A DNA stretch of 7,565 nucleotides from JBBQLG01 sp038327655 (GCA_038327655.1 JBBQLG010000214.1:1-7565); one strand, 5' to 3'. Positions 1 to 6,537 are shown, numbered from the stretch's first letter. Made by a program: numbers and translations. Notes: generated by a model from the letters alone, not told the origin.

Positions 1-91
1 TCAGCATCTTGAGGACTTCGGCTTTAAAGTCTGCCGGTCCGCCGGTGCGGTCGTACTTTCGACGTGTTTTTGGGGTGTTCTGGGCCTTCAT
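1..91 (-). CDS. IS3-type transposase OrfA, N-terminal 30 residues only
   Basis: The minus strand opens with ATG at 91-89 and stays open to the window edge. The peptide starts MKAQNTPKTRRKYD and continues with DFKAEVLKML. A basic lead followed by a K/R-Y-D and F-K-x-E-V-L pattern is typical of the first helix of the helix-turn-helix OrfA proteins of IS3/IS911 elements, which bind the element ends and are joined to the catalytic OrfB by a programmed frameshift. Here the segment between RKYD and FKAEVL is a few residues longer (RTGGPAD) than in the forms I know. The helix-turn-helix itself and any OrfB lie outside the window, so function is assigned from the N-terminus alone. No strong ribosome binding site is visible, as is common in Bacteroidota. 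It reads away from the truncated toxin gene to its right. Confidence 0.6.
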   Translation of the reverse strand, partial: MKAQNTPKTRRKYDRTGGPADFKAEVLKML

Positions 92-149
92 AGTCTTGCG
101 AAGTTAAGCAAGTCTGTGTGCCGATAAACCCGACCATCTCAGGGACCCA
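1..149 (-). mobile_element. Right-hand part of an IS3-type insertion sequence, running out of the window
   Basis: The block contains the start of a transposase-like gene reading leftward and a leader of about 58 bases in front of it. Read on the minus strand, the proposed outer end begins TGGGTCCCTGAG, which fits the 5'-TG...CA-3' termini of IS3 elements. The junction near 149 is placed there because a PIN toxin reading frame becomes recognisable just to the right of it. The matching inverted repeat and the target duplication lie outside the window, so the boundary is inferred and could be off by a few tens of bases. Confidence 0.45.
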
Positions 150-270
150 CGGTCCGTCGCCACGGTTTGATAGGATGATTCTGGCGATAGCGCTCGCGGA
201 TAATCTTACCGTTGTTTCCGCCGACCGGAATTTTCCGCTTTACCGAAACAGCATCAATATCCTTTGGTGA
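150..270 (+). pseudogene. C-terminal remnant of a VapC-family PIN-domain toxin
   Basis: In the plus frame ending with TGA at 268-270 the sequence reads RFDRMILAIALADN, then LTVVSADRNFPLY, and ends INILW. This is the usual C-terminal third of VapC-like PIN ribonucleases of the type whose tail runs HRDPFDRMLIAQAL...LVSADxxFxxY...LW. The late acidic residues expected in the PIN active site are present: Asp in FDRM (169-171) and Asp in SADRNF. The N-terminal two thirds, including the first catalytic Asp and Glu, are missing, and the four residues before FDRM (PSPR instead of the usual HRDP) no longer match. This fits disruption by the adjoining insertion sequence. VapC toxins normally cleave tRNA or rRNA and are held in check by a VapB antitoxin encoded just upstream; neither an antitoxin nor a start codon is visible here. 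The fragment is very unlikely to make an active toxin. Confidence 0.68.
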
Positions 271-285
271 TCCGCTGGTTTTCAA
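261..285. repeat. 25-base imperfect direct repeat, copy 1
   Basis: Matches 1596-1620 at 22 of 25 bases; all three differences are transitions (at 269, 278 and 284). This copy overlaps the stop codon of the PIN remnant. Read on the minus strand it gives ENQRITKGY followed by a stop, close to the last residues ENQRITKGR of the VCBS lipoprotein. Similarity does not extend to either side. Confidence 0.5.
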
Positions 286-329
286 TTCGTCCACGGAAGA
301 ACGGTAGAGACTTTTTGGGTTGGACGACC

Positions 330-527
330 TTACCACTTGCCGATTTCCCACAACTGTAAGTCGAATTTGTAATCCAGAAAAAACAGCATAGCTGTGTGGA
401 AGCTGTAAAAAAACACCACACCAATGATGGCATGTTTGGGTGGTGTTCCCAATTTTACCAGCGTTTTGTAAAACACCCAACCAATAGCAGTGCCACAAAG
501 TGCGTAAAACAATATAAACCAACTCAT
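330..527 (-). CDS. Small two-helix membrane protein of unknown function
   Basis: A 65-residue product beginning MSWFILFYALCG and ending LWEIGKW. Two hydrophobic stretches, at about residues 2-21 and 34-53, are separated by a short charged loop (KTLVKLGTPPKH), which suggests a helical hairpin in the inner membrane with the basic loop in the cytoplasm. I do not recognise the family. The frame is open back to 602, but the start at 527 is preferred for two reasons: the hydrophobic protein begins there, and a good Bacteroidota promoter at 573-603 would start the transcript near 566, downstream of the longer starts. The 25 upstream residues are cysteine- and histidine-rich and look non-coding. The gene is AT-rich compared with its neighbours (about 40% GC by eye), which hints at foreign origin. 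It faces the PIN remnant tail to tail and is divergent from the glycosyltransferase. Confidence 0.55.
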   Translation of the reverse strand: MSWFILFYALCGTAIGWVFYKTLVKLGTPPKHAIIGVVFFYSFHTAMLFFLDYKFDLQLWEIGKW

Positions 528-572
528 CGCTTTGGCAGGATTTTGGTGGCTACAAGAAAGACAACACGGTTC

Positions 573-603
573 CAAATGTATAGCAGAAACGTGCACCATC
601 AAG
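573..603 (-). promoter_or_regulatory. Bacteroidota-type promoter for the small membrane protein gene
   Basis: On the minus strand TACATTTG (580-573) is an exact match to the Bacteroidota -7 consensus TAnnTTTG. CTTG (603-600) lies upstream with 19 bases between, matching the -33 TTTG element at three of four positions and at the expected spacing. Transcription would begin near 566, giving a leader of about 40 bases before the ATG at 527. Confidence 0.55.
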
Positions 604-654
604 ACGTATCTTAATAAACCGAGCTATTTACTTCACGTTCACGACCTTTTTAGT

Positions 655-1569
655 ATGACCGTTCACCCAGCCGCCAAGCCACCCATCTCAATCGTTATTG
701 CCAGCGATAATTTTTACGCCATTCTGATTGCGCCGTTAATAAAGTCGATTGAACTGCACCATAAGACGGCCGAAAAGCTGGAATTCTTCATCATTGACGA
801 CGGCATTACGCCCAAAAACAAACAGCGGCTGCTCGACACCCTCGATCCGGCTATGAGCCGCATTCAGTGGGTAAAAGCCGCCGATGCTCTATCGCAGCAC
901 ATCCGGGTTCCAGTAGATAACACGGCGTTTCCGGCCACAGCGTACCTGCGTTTGTTTGCCCCGCACGTGATCCCGACTGACCGCGAAAAAGTGCTTTATT
1001 TAGACTGCGATATGCTCGTGCTGGATGATATTGCCAAACTCTGGCACATTGACCTTAGCGATCATCTGTTTGCCGCCGTTCAGGACTTGCAGGAAGTGGT
1101 AAGCTGCTCGTGGGGGGGCATCCCGAATTACAAGGAACTGGGCATCCCGGCGGACTCGAAATACTTCAACTCCGGTCTGCTGCTCATCAACGCGAAAAAG
1201 TGGCGGGATGAAGCCAGAACCACCAAAGTGATTCAATGCCTGATCGACAACGCCAAATACGTAAACTGGGTCGATCAGTACGGGCTGAATGCGGCCTTAG
1301 CCAACCAATGGCTGGAGTTGGACCGGAGCTGGAACTGGTACGCATCGCAGGGCGACAAAACGGCGACCGGCGATACGCCCCGAATCATTCATTTTCTGGA
1401 CATCAAGCCCATTTTCAAGTCGTATGCCTCCAACAAGGCGTTCCAGACCGAATTTTATAAGTACATGCAGCTGACACCCTGGAAGGCCCACAAGCCCGTC
1501 AGTGACTACCGCCGGTTGATCCGAAAGACGTATAACAAGGTAAAAAAAGTCTTTACCAAAGCCACATAG
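655..1569 (+). CDS. Family 8 glycosyltransferase (LPS/galactosyltransferase type)
   Basis: A 304-residue protein of the GT8 family, GT-A fold, retaining enzymes that move a sugar from a nucleotide sugar (often UDP-glucose or UDP-galactose) to a cell-surface glycan or lipopolysaccharide core in the cytoplasm. Family motifs appear in order: ISIVIASD at 11-18 (nucleotide site), LYLDCDMLV with the metal-binding DxD at 117-119, YFNSGLLLIN at 170-179, DQYGLNAAL at 207-215, and IIHFLDIKP at 244-252, whose His-246 and Lys-251 stand for the family's metal and phosphate ligands. The length is normal for bacterial members. The C-terminus is strongly basic, which fits loose membrane attachment. The start at 655 is chosen because the conserved domain begins about ten residues later; a start at 532 adds 41 residues with no family character that run through the divergent promoter. 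It stands alone, without other surface-polysaccharide genes, so donor and acceptor cannot be told. It is convergent with the VCBS lipoprotein, 19 bases away. Confidence 0.9.
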   Translation: MTVHPAAKPPISIVIASDNFYAILIAPLIKSIELHHKTAEKLEFFIIDDGITPKNKQRLLDTLDPAMSRIQWVKAADALSQHIRVPVDNTAFPATAYLRLFAPHVIPTDREKVLYLDCDMLVLDDIAKLWHIDLSDHLFAAVQDLQEVVSCSWGGIPNYKELGIPADSKYFNSGLLLINAKKWRDEARTTKVIQCLIDNAKYVNWVDQYGLNAALANQWLELDRSWNWYASQGDKTATGDTPRIIHFLDIKPIFKSYASNKAFQTEFYKYMQLTPWKAHKPVSDYRRLIRKTYNKVKKVFTKAT

Positions 1570-1588
1570 CCGCCCCTCCGTCCGCCGA

Positions 1589-3157
1589 TCAGCGGCCTTT
1601 GGTAATCCGCTGATTTTCGAGTAATAACACGCCCTTCCGCTCCTGACGCCACCTGGCTTTCAACGCTGGTGGAACGGGTGTCGCCGACATCGCAAACGAC
1701 CCCAGCAGCAAATCCTCGTCGCCATCCCGGTCTACGTCGCCCGCATCCATTGTCAGCCAGTGGCCCTGCTCCGGGTGGGGAAACGTGCGGGGTTTGAAGG
1801 TCAATTTACCCTGATTCTCGAAATAGATAAAGCTCTCAACCGGTGTTTTTGTGTAATCGGGGAAGAACGCAATCGCGGCTAAATCCACATCGCCGTCGCC
1901 GTCGAAATCGCGGGCGAGTACTTTACTGGCCCCGTTCATTGGGTAAAACCACGCCTGTTTGAAGCGAAAATGCCCGTCGTTCAGGAAAATACGTACGCCG
2001 TGGTACGCCTTGAGCGAGTACGAATAATCGGCATTGTCGCCGTTGGTGTAGATCAAATCCGGGTGCCCATCGCCGTTCACGTCGCTCATTTCCACGTAGC
2101 TGGAGCCGTACACGGGCGGAAACCGCAGCACCGTTTCTTTCCGAAAGTCGGGCGTTGTAACGTCTGTACCGGCGTTGTAATAAACCGCTACCTGCTCGTC
2201 GCCCTGCGTTAGCAACGCAACAATGTCGGGTCGGCCATCGCCATTCACGTCCCGGATAATGGTGTTTCGGGCACCCGGTACCGGATCGAGTACGTGCGCC
2301 CGGTAGCCATTCGCCTGCTGCTCGAACCAGGTAAGTTGCCCCGTGTAATTGCCGAACTGACAGATCACGACGTCCTCGCGCCCATCGCCGTTCAGGTCGC
2401 CGTACGACGCGTGAACGGGGCGTTTCAGGTTTGGAATCAGGGGACTGCTATTGCCATTTTGCTGGCGGTTCAGCGTACCGGCGGTGCTGTCGTTGGGGTC
2501 CATGATGCCCATCGTCAGCATATCGAACCGGCCGTTTGCATAGCCATGTACATCAGACGGGGGTGTTTTTACGAACAGCGAATCGAGCCGGTTCAACTGC
2601 CCGTCGAGTCGCACCAGACTCCCCCGCCGACTGCCCACGAACACGCACCGGGCCACCGAATCGTATTTCAGCAGCATCACCAACGGTTCAATGGGCTTTG
2701 CGGGTGTGCGGAGCCGAAACTGCGGCAAACCTACCGAAACGGGCATTTTGGGCGCGGCCGACAGGGCATGGGCCGGGGCCATCGACTCGTACCAGGCCAC
2801 GATCTTTTGCCAGTCAGCGTCGGCTAATGTCGGCGACGCCGGAAATACGCCCAGTTTTACGCCTTCATTCAAGTCCTCATAATTCTGCATCTGCTTATCC
2901 AGCGAGGCCGTCTCCGTAGCCAGACCAAAGCGCAGGGCCATTTTGGGCAGCACGCCCCGTTGCCAAATGGCTTTTTCGAGCAGGGCCGGTTCGGGAAACT
3001 GGTGGCAGTTGCCGCAGTAGGTATGGGCTAACTGCGCCCCGGTCAGGTTACTCGGTTGCACAACTACAGTGGCGGGTGCGTTCGATGGTCGGTTACCTCC
3101 GCAAGCCGTGAGCAGAGCGGCCAGCACGACAAAGGACCAGCGGTATAAAAAGGTCAT
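1589..3157 (-). CDS. Exported lipoprotein with a c-type heme site and FG-GAP/VCBS repeats
   Basis: A 522-residue protein. Residues 1-19 are a lipoprotein signal peptide (MTFLYRWS, hydrophobic core, lipobox LTAC with the lipidated Cys-19). A small cytochrome-c-like domain follows: CGNCH at 48-52 binds heme covalently, Met-73 in VLPKM is a likely sixth ligand, and DWQKIVAWYESMAP at about 115-128 looks like the closing helix. From about 160 to the end runs a propeller-like domain with five calcium-binding D-x-[DN]-x-DG motifs, at 254-259, 303-308, 359-364, 417-422 and 474-479. Such heme/VCBS lipoproteins occur in many Bacteroidota; their role is not settled, and electron transfer or surface binding is inference. 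The frame is open upstream to 3334, but that would bury the signal peptide inside the protein, so the start at 3157 is used. No clear ribosome binding site or promoter was found. It is divergent from pyruvate kinase and convergent with the glycosyltransferase. Confidence 0.88.
   Translation of the reverse strand: MTFLYRWSFVVLAALLTACGGNRPSNAPATVVVQPSNLTGAQLAHTYCGNCHQFPEPALLEKAIWQRGVLPKMALRFGLATETASLDKQMQNYEDLNEGVKLGVFPASPTLADADWQKIVAWYESMAPAHALSAAPKMPVSVGLPQFRLRTPAKPIEPLVMLLKYDSVARCVFVGSRRGSLVRLDGQLNRLDSLFVKTPPSDVHGYANGRFDMLTMGIMDPNDSTAGTLNRQQNGNSSPLIPNLKRPVHASYGDLNGDGREDVVICQFGNYTGQLTWFEQQANGYRAHVLDPVPGARNTIIRDVNGDGRPDIVALLTQGDEQVAVYYNAGTDVTTPDFRKETVLRFPPVYGSSYVEMSDVNGDGHPDLIYTNGDNADYSYSLKAYHGVRIFLNDGHFRFKQAWFYPMNGASKVLARDFDGDGDVDLAAIAFFPDYTKTPVESFIYFENQGKLTFKPRTFPHPEQGHWLTMDAGDVDRDGDEDLLLGSFAMSATPVPPALKARWRQERKGVLLLENQRITKGR
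1596..1620. repeat. 25-base imperfect direct repeat, copy 2
   Basis: Partner of 261-285 (22 of 25 bases the same). Here it lies inside the end of the VCBS lipoprotein gene and encodes, on the minus strand, its last residues ENQRITKG just before the final Arg and stop. Confidence 0.5.
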
Positions 3158-3303
3158 GGATTGGGAATTAGCGACGATATGGGTGATTTGGGCGATGTAT
3201 CTCAGCAAGGCATCAGCGACTTGTCGGTTAATAGTAACGGTTTGTGCGGTCCGGTTGGGCAGTCGGTTCACAAAAAATTCATGCATAAATTCGGGCATCG
3301 GCT

Positions 3304-3311
3304 TATTTTTG
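3304..3311 (+). promoter_or_regulatory. Candidate -7 promoter element for pyruvate kinase
   Basis: TATTTTTG is an exact match to the Bacteroidota -7 consensus TAnnTTTG and lies 41 bases before the pyk start codon, giving a leader of about 35 bases. There is no good TTTG near the expected -33 position (about 3280-3285), so the call rests on one element in an AT-rich stretch. The divergent gap 3158-3352 must also carry the promoter of the VCBS lipoprotein, which I could not identify. Confidence 0.35.
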
Positions 3312-3352
3312 CCCCTGCTTCTGTAAACGCTCACGGAATCGCCTGAATCTCC

Positions 3353-4786
3353 ATGTTAAAAAAAACCAAGATTGTGGCCACCGTTGGCCCGGCATCTGAA
3401 ACGAAAGAGCAACTGCTCGCCTTAGCCCACGCTGGCGTCAACGTATTCCGGCTCAACTTCTCCCATGGTACCCACGCCGACCACCTGACCCGGTTTCAGC
3501 GCATTCGGGAAATAAACGAAGAACACGGCCTGAATCTGTGCATTTTACAGGATTTGCAGGGACCTAAAATCCGCATCGGTAACGTCGAAAATAATGGCGT
3601 TGAGATCGTAGCCGGGCAGCGGTTAGTCTTCACCAACGACGATATTCTGGGGTCGACCGAGCGCGTCAGTACACCCTACAAAGGTATGTACCAGGATGTA
3701 CAAATCGGCGAACGGGTGCTGATGGACGACGGTAAATTAGAAGTGCGCGTAGTGGGTCTGGAAGGCACCGATATTGTAACGGAAGTGGTCTACGGCGGGT
3801 CGATGAAGTCAAAAAAAGGCGTAAACCTGCCCAACACGAAGGTTTCCATGCCGGCCGTAACCGATAAAGATTGGGCCGATCTGGATTTTGGTCTCGAAAA
3901 CGACGCCGAATGGATCGCTCTGTCGTTCGTGCGCGAAGCCTCGGAGATTCTGGAAATCAAGGAATACATCAAATCGAAGGGCAAAACGACCCGCGTCATC
4001 GCCAAAATCGAGAAGCCCGAAGCCATCGTCAACATCGACGAAATCATTGCCGCTACCGACGGCCTGATGGTCGCCCGCGGTGACCTCGGCGTCGAACTAC
4101 CCGCCGAAGAAGTACCGATGATTCAGAAAATGCTGGTCGAAAAGTGTAACCGGGCCGCCAAACCGGTGATCGTGGCCACGCAGATGCTCGAAAGCATGAT
4201 CGACTCGCCCCGCCCCACCCGCGCCGAAATCAGCGACATTGCCAACTCGGTGATGGACGGGGCCGACGCCGTGATGCTTAGTGCCGAAACCGCGTCGGGC
4301 AAGTACCCGATCTTAGCCGTTGGGGCCATGACGGCGACCATTCAGCAGGTCGAGATGAACACCAACCAGATTTATTACCGCAACCACGCCCTGGTAAATG
4401 AGGCCCCTACGGAAAATATCCTGAACGATAACGTGGTGATGAACGCCTGTCGGCTCGCCCGCGATACCAGTGCCAGAGCACTAATCGGCATCACGACGTC
4501 GGGCTACACCGCCGAACGGCTGTCGCACCACCGGCCCAAAGCGGACATTTACGTGTTTTCCAACAACGCCCGCCTGCGCAATACCCTTGGTTTGTACTGG
4601 GGCGTGGAGGTAGTTGCCTACGAACCGGACGAGGAGCAATCGGTCGACCAGACCGTCGATGCCGTGAAGCACGTGCTGATCGACCAAAAGAAGTTAGCAA
4701 CGGGCGACATTTTTGTGAACACGCTCAGTATGCCGCTCTCCAAACAGCGCAAAACCAACACCATCAAGTTAAGCGTAGTGGAGTAG
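3353..4786 (+). CDS. pyk: Pyruvate kinase
   Basis: A complete 477-residue cytoplasmic enzyme that moves phosphate from phosphoenolpyruvate to ADP, giving pyruvate and ATP in the last step of glycolysis. The N-terminus KTKIVATVGPAS and VFRLNFSHG (Arg-33, Asn-35, Ser-37 at the active site) are canonical. The barrel carries the family signature IAKIEKPEAI with catalytic Lys-218 and metal ligand Glu-220, ARGDLGVE with metal ligand Asp-244, and ATQMLESMI at 275-283. The lid B domain spans roughly 77-170. The C-terminal allosteric domain begins near 355 and includes TTSGYTAERLSHHRP. The segment LQGPKIRI at 68-75 has Lys-72 where K+-dependent enzymes have Glu (Glu-117 of muscle enzyme), with Leu-68, Gln-69 and Ile-75 in the accompanying positions; this pattern marks K+-independent enzymes. 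The ATG at 3353 is the only start that fits the family N-terminus. The gene is followed by a strong hairpin and appears to be transcribed alone. Confidence 0.97.
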   Translation: MLKKTKIVATVGPASETKEQLLALAHAGVNVFRLNFSHGTHADHLTRFQRIREINEEHGLNLCILQDLQGPKIRIGNVENNGVEIVAGQRLVFTNDDILGSTERVSTPYKGMYQDVQIGERVLMDDGKLEVRVVGLEGTDIVTEVVYGGSMKSKKGVNLPNTKVSMPAVTDKDWADLDFGLENDAEWIALSFVREASEILEIKEYIKSKGKTTRVIAKIEKPEAIVNIDEIIAATDGLMVARGDLGVELPAEEVPMIQKMLVEKCNRAAKPVIVATQMLESMIDSPRPTRAEISDIANSVMDGADAVMLSAETASGKYPILAVGAMTATIQQVEMNTNQIYYRNHALVNEAPTENILNDNVVMNACRLARDTSARALIGITTSGYTAERLSHHRPKADIYVFSNNARLRNTLGLYWGVEVVAYEPDEEQSVDQTVDAVKHVLIDQKKLATGDIFVNTLSMPLSKQRKTNTIKLSVVE

Positions 4787-4851
4787 CTTACGCATTATCG
4801 CATCCGTAGTCTGTGTCCTTACAAACCACGGGAGCGAAATAAGACACCGTT

Positions 4852-4900
4852 ATCAAAACCGCCGGATTACCACTGAAAAGGTAAATCCGGCGGTTTTGAT
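4852..4900. terminator. Long perfect hairpin, likely bidirectional terminator after pyk
   Basis: The arms 4852-4868 and 4884-4900 are a perfect 17-base inverted repeat (ATCAAAACCGCCGGATT and its complement). ACC/GGT (4869-4871 with 4880-4882) adds three inner pairs across a bulged A, leaving the loop ACTGAAAA. An outer CCGT/ACGG (4847-4850, 4905-4908) could pair beyond an internal loop. The GC-rich core flanked by AAAA on one arm and TTTT on the other gives a U-tract on either strand, as in bidirectional rho-independent terminators. It lies 65 bases past the pyk stop and separates pyk from the carotenoid oxygenase. A six-base direct repeat GACACC flanks it at 4843-4848 and 4908-4913, which may be chance. 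Confidence 0.85.
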
Positions 4901-4954
4901 GTTTACGGACACCAAAGCAATCTGGTTGGAGTTACCCGGTAAATCGACCGACTC

Positions 4955-6412
4955 ATGCCCGTTCGCCAGTATCCAACTCTTGCCACGTACATTAAAGCCA
5001 ACCGCTGCGTAACCGACGAATACGACGATGTGCAGCTAAAACTAATAGAAGGCAGTCTACCGCCTGACCTCGTCGGAACACTGTTTCGGAACGGGAATGG
5101 CCGGTTTGAGCATCACGGCATCAAGTACGAACACCTGTTCGACGGCGATGGCATGATTGCCCGCTTCCGCTTCGATGGCACAACGGTTCATTACCGAAAC
5201 CGGTATGTGCAAACGGCGGAGTTCGTGGCCGAAACAAAGGCCGGGAAGATGCTGTACCGCAGCTTTGGCACGAATCTGCCCGGTGGCATCCGGTCCAATT
5301 TCCTGAAACTTCAGTTCAAGAACACGGCCAACACCAGCCTGATTCAGCACGGTGGTCATACGCTGGCCCTGTGGGAAGGGGGTCTGCCCCACCGCATCGA
5401 CCCGGAGACATTAGCCACCATCGACCGGTTCGATTATGCGGGCGTGCTGCAAAACCCGTTCTCCTGGCTCGATAAGCGCATCACCCCCGAACTGCCGTTT
5501 TCGGCCCACCCGAAGGTACATCCCCAGACGGGTGTACTGCACAATTTCGGCACCATCGCGGGCACCAAGCACCGACTGGCGTTGTATGAGGTGAGTCCCG
5601 CGGGAAAGGCCCGAATTGCGCATACGATTCCGATGGCCGACGCGACGTTTGCGCACGATTTTGTGCTGACCCAAAGCGGTCACCGGATTTTCTTTCTGGT
5701 GCCGGTCGCCTTCGATGTCCTGCGGGCGTTTTCGGGGCTGACCTCACCGGCGGCCTCCATCCGGGTTAGCCCCGAAAACCCGACGCAGATTATCGTGGTC
5801 GGGCCGGATGGGGATGTACACCGGTTAGAAACCGATTTTGGCTTTGTCTTTCACTTCGTGAATGGCTATCAGGATACCGACGGAACACTCGTGGCCGATG
5901 CGCTGCTGCTGAACAACTATCCCGACACGCTCAGCATCAAAGCCTACCTGAACGGCGACCTGCCCGACGACCAACCGCAGGCCCGCTTCGTGCGGTTTCG
6001 CCTTGATCTGCAAACAAAGCAGGTTACGCGGCAGGTGCTGTCGGACTACGAAGGCGAACTACCCGAAATTCATCCGGGTCGGGTGGGGCAACCTTACCGC
6101 TACACCTGGACCATTGGCCGGTCGCCCACCCATCCGCTACCCTTGCTCGACCACATCGTTAAACTCGACGTACAAACCGGCGAAGTGCGTCACGCTTACG
6201 TACCGGACACGCTGGTCAGCGAACCGGTGGTGGTACCGCGTTCGGGCAGTACGCAGGAAGATGACGGGTATCTGGTTTATCTCCGGTTCGATGCGGCAAC
6301 GCAAACGACGGACCTGATTGTCGCACGGGCGGATGATCTGCAAACGCTGACCCGGCTCCGGCTCCCGCACAATATCCCGCTGGGTTTTCACGGCATGTGG
6401 CAACCAGCGTAA
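4955..6412 (+). CDS. Carotenoid cleavage oxygenase (RPE65/apocarotenoid oxygenase family)
   Basis: A 485-residue soluble or peripheral non-heme iron dioxygenase that splits a double bond in a carotenoid, apocarotenoid or stilbene-like substrate into two carbonyl products. The seven-bladed propeller family is clear: GSLPPDLVGTLFRNG near 33-47, HLFDGDGM at 60-67, and the four iron-binding histidines at 185 (SAHPKVHP), 234 (FAHDFV), 300 (FVFHFVNGYQ) and 479 (GFHGMW). The second-shell glutamates that hold three of them are probably Glu-141 (LALWEGG), Glu-368 (GELPEIHP) and Glu-423 (VSEPVVVP). After His-300 the common NAYE is NGYQ here. Length matches bacterial members. No signal peptide is seen. 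The start at 4955 has no close Shine-Dalgarno; the family domain begins soon after, so it is preferred. No carotenoid synthesis or rhodopsin gene is nearby, so the substrate, and whether retinal is the product, cannot be told. Confidence 0.93.
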   Translation: MPVRQYPTLATYIKANRCVTDEYDDVQLKLIEGSLPPDLVGTLFRNGNGRFEHHGIKYEHLFDGDGMIARFRFDGTTVHYRNRYVQTAEFVAETKAGKMLYRSFGTNLPGGIRSNFLKLQFKNTANTSLIQHGGHTLALWEGGLPHRIDPETLATIDRFDYAGVLQNPFSWLDKRITPELPFSAHPKVHPQTGVLHNFGTIAGTKHRLALYEVSPAGKARIAHTIPMADATFAHDFVLTQSGHRIFFLVPVAFDVLRAFSGLTSPAASIRVSPENPTQIIVVGPDGDVHRLETDFGFVFHFVNGYQDTDGTLVADALLLNNYPDTLSIKAYLNGDLPDDQPQARFVRFRLDLQTKQVTRQVLSDYEGELPEIHPGRVGQPYRYTWTIGRSPTHPLPLLDHIVKLDVQTGEVRHAYVPDTLVSEPVVVPRSGSTQEDDGYLVYLRFDAATQTTDLIVARADDLQTLTRLRLPHNIPLGFHGMWQPA

Positions 6413-6485
6413 CATTGGCTTAAAACCTGGCCAACCCGGCTCAAAACACGTTGTGGACACGAATTAACCACTTATCACTAAAGGA

Positions 6486-6516
6486 TTTCTGCGATACCAT
6501 ACGGGAGTAATCTTTG
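6486..6516 (+). promoter_or_regulatory. Candidate promoter for the six-helix membrane protein gene
   Basis: AATCTTTG (6509-6516) matches seven of eight positions of TAnnTTTG, and TTTC (6486-6489) stands 19 bases upstream as a three-of-four match to TTTG. Transcription would begin near 6522, leaving a short leader before the ATG at 6538. The same stretch could instead be read as a ribosome site GGGAG (6503-6507) in front of a TTG start at 6514; the two readings exclude each other. Confidence 0.35.
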
Positions 6517-6537
6517 GCCAACCTAACAGAAAGCCCC

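Noticed and set aside
139..522. Minus-strand open frame of 127 codons
   Set aside because: It overlaps the PIN remnant on the opposite strand and the small membrane protein in another frame, and its product has no recognisable family; both overlapping readings are better supported.
532..654. 41-codon N-terminal extension of the glycosyltransferase
   Set aside because: The residues have no GT8 character and the DNA carries the divergent promoter of the small membrane protein gene.
1570..1595. Possible shared terminator between the convergent glycosyltransferase and VCBS genes
   Set aside because: CCGC/GCGG (1583-1586 with 1591-1594) makes only a four-pair stem and no U-tract follows.
2294..2919. 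Long plus-strand open frames (177 and 127 codons) opposite the VCBS gene
   Set aside because: They are antisense to a well-supported gene, have histidine- and arginine-rich low-information products, and arise from GC-rich codon bias.
3158..3334. 59-codon N-terminal extension of the VCBS lipoprotein
   Set aside because: It would place the signal peptide and lipobox inside the protein; lipoprotein export needs them at the N-terminus.
5057..5747. Minus-strand open frames opposite the carotenoid oxygenase
   Set aside because: The sense strand encodes all four family histidines; the antisense products match nothing I recognise.
6414..6440. Possible terminator TTGGC...GCCAA after the carotenoid oxygenase
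   Set aside because: The stem is only five base pairs with no U-tract.
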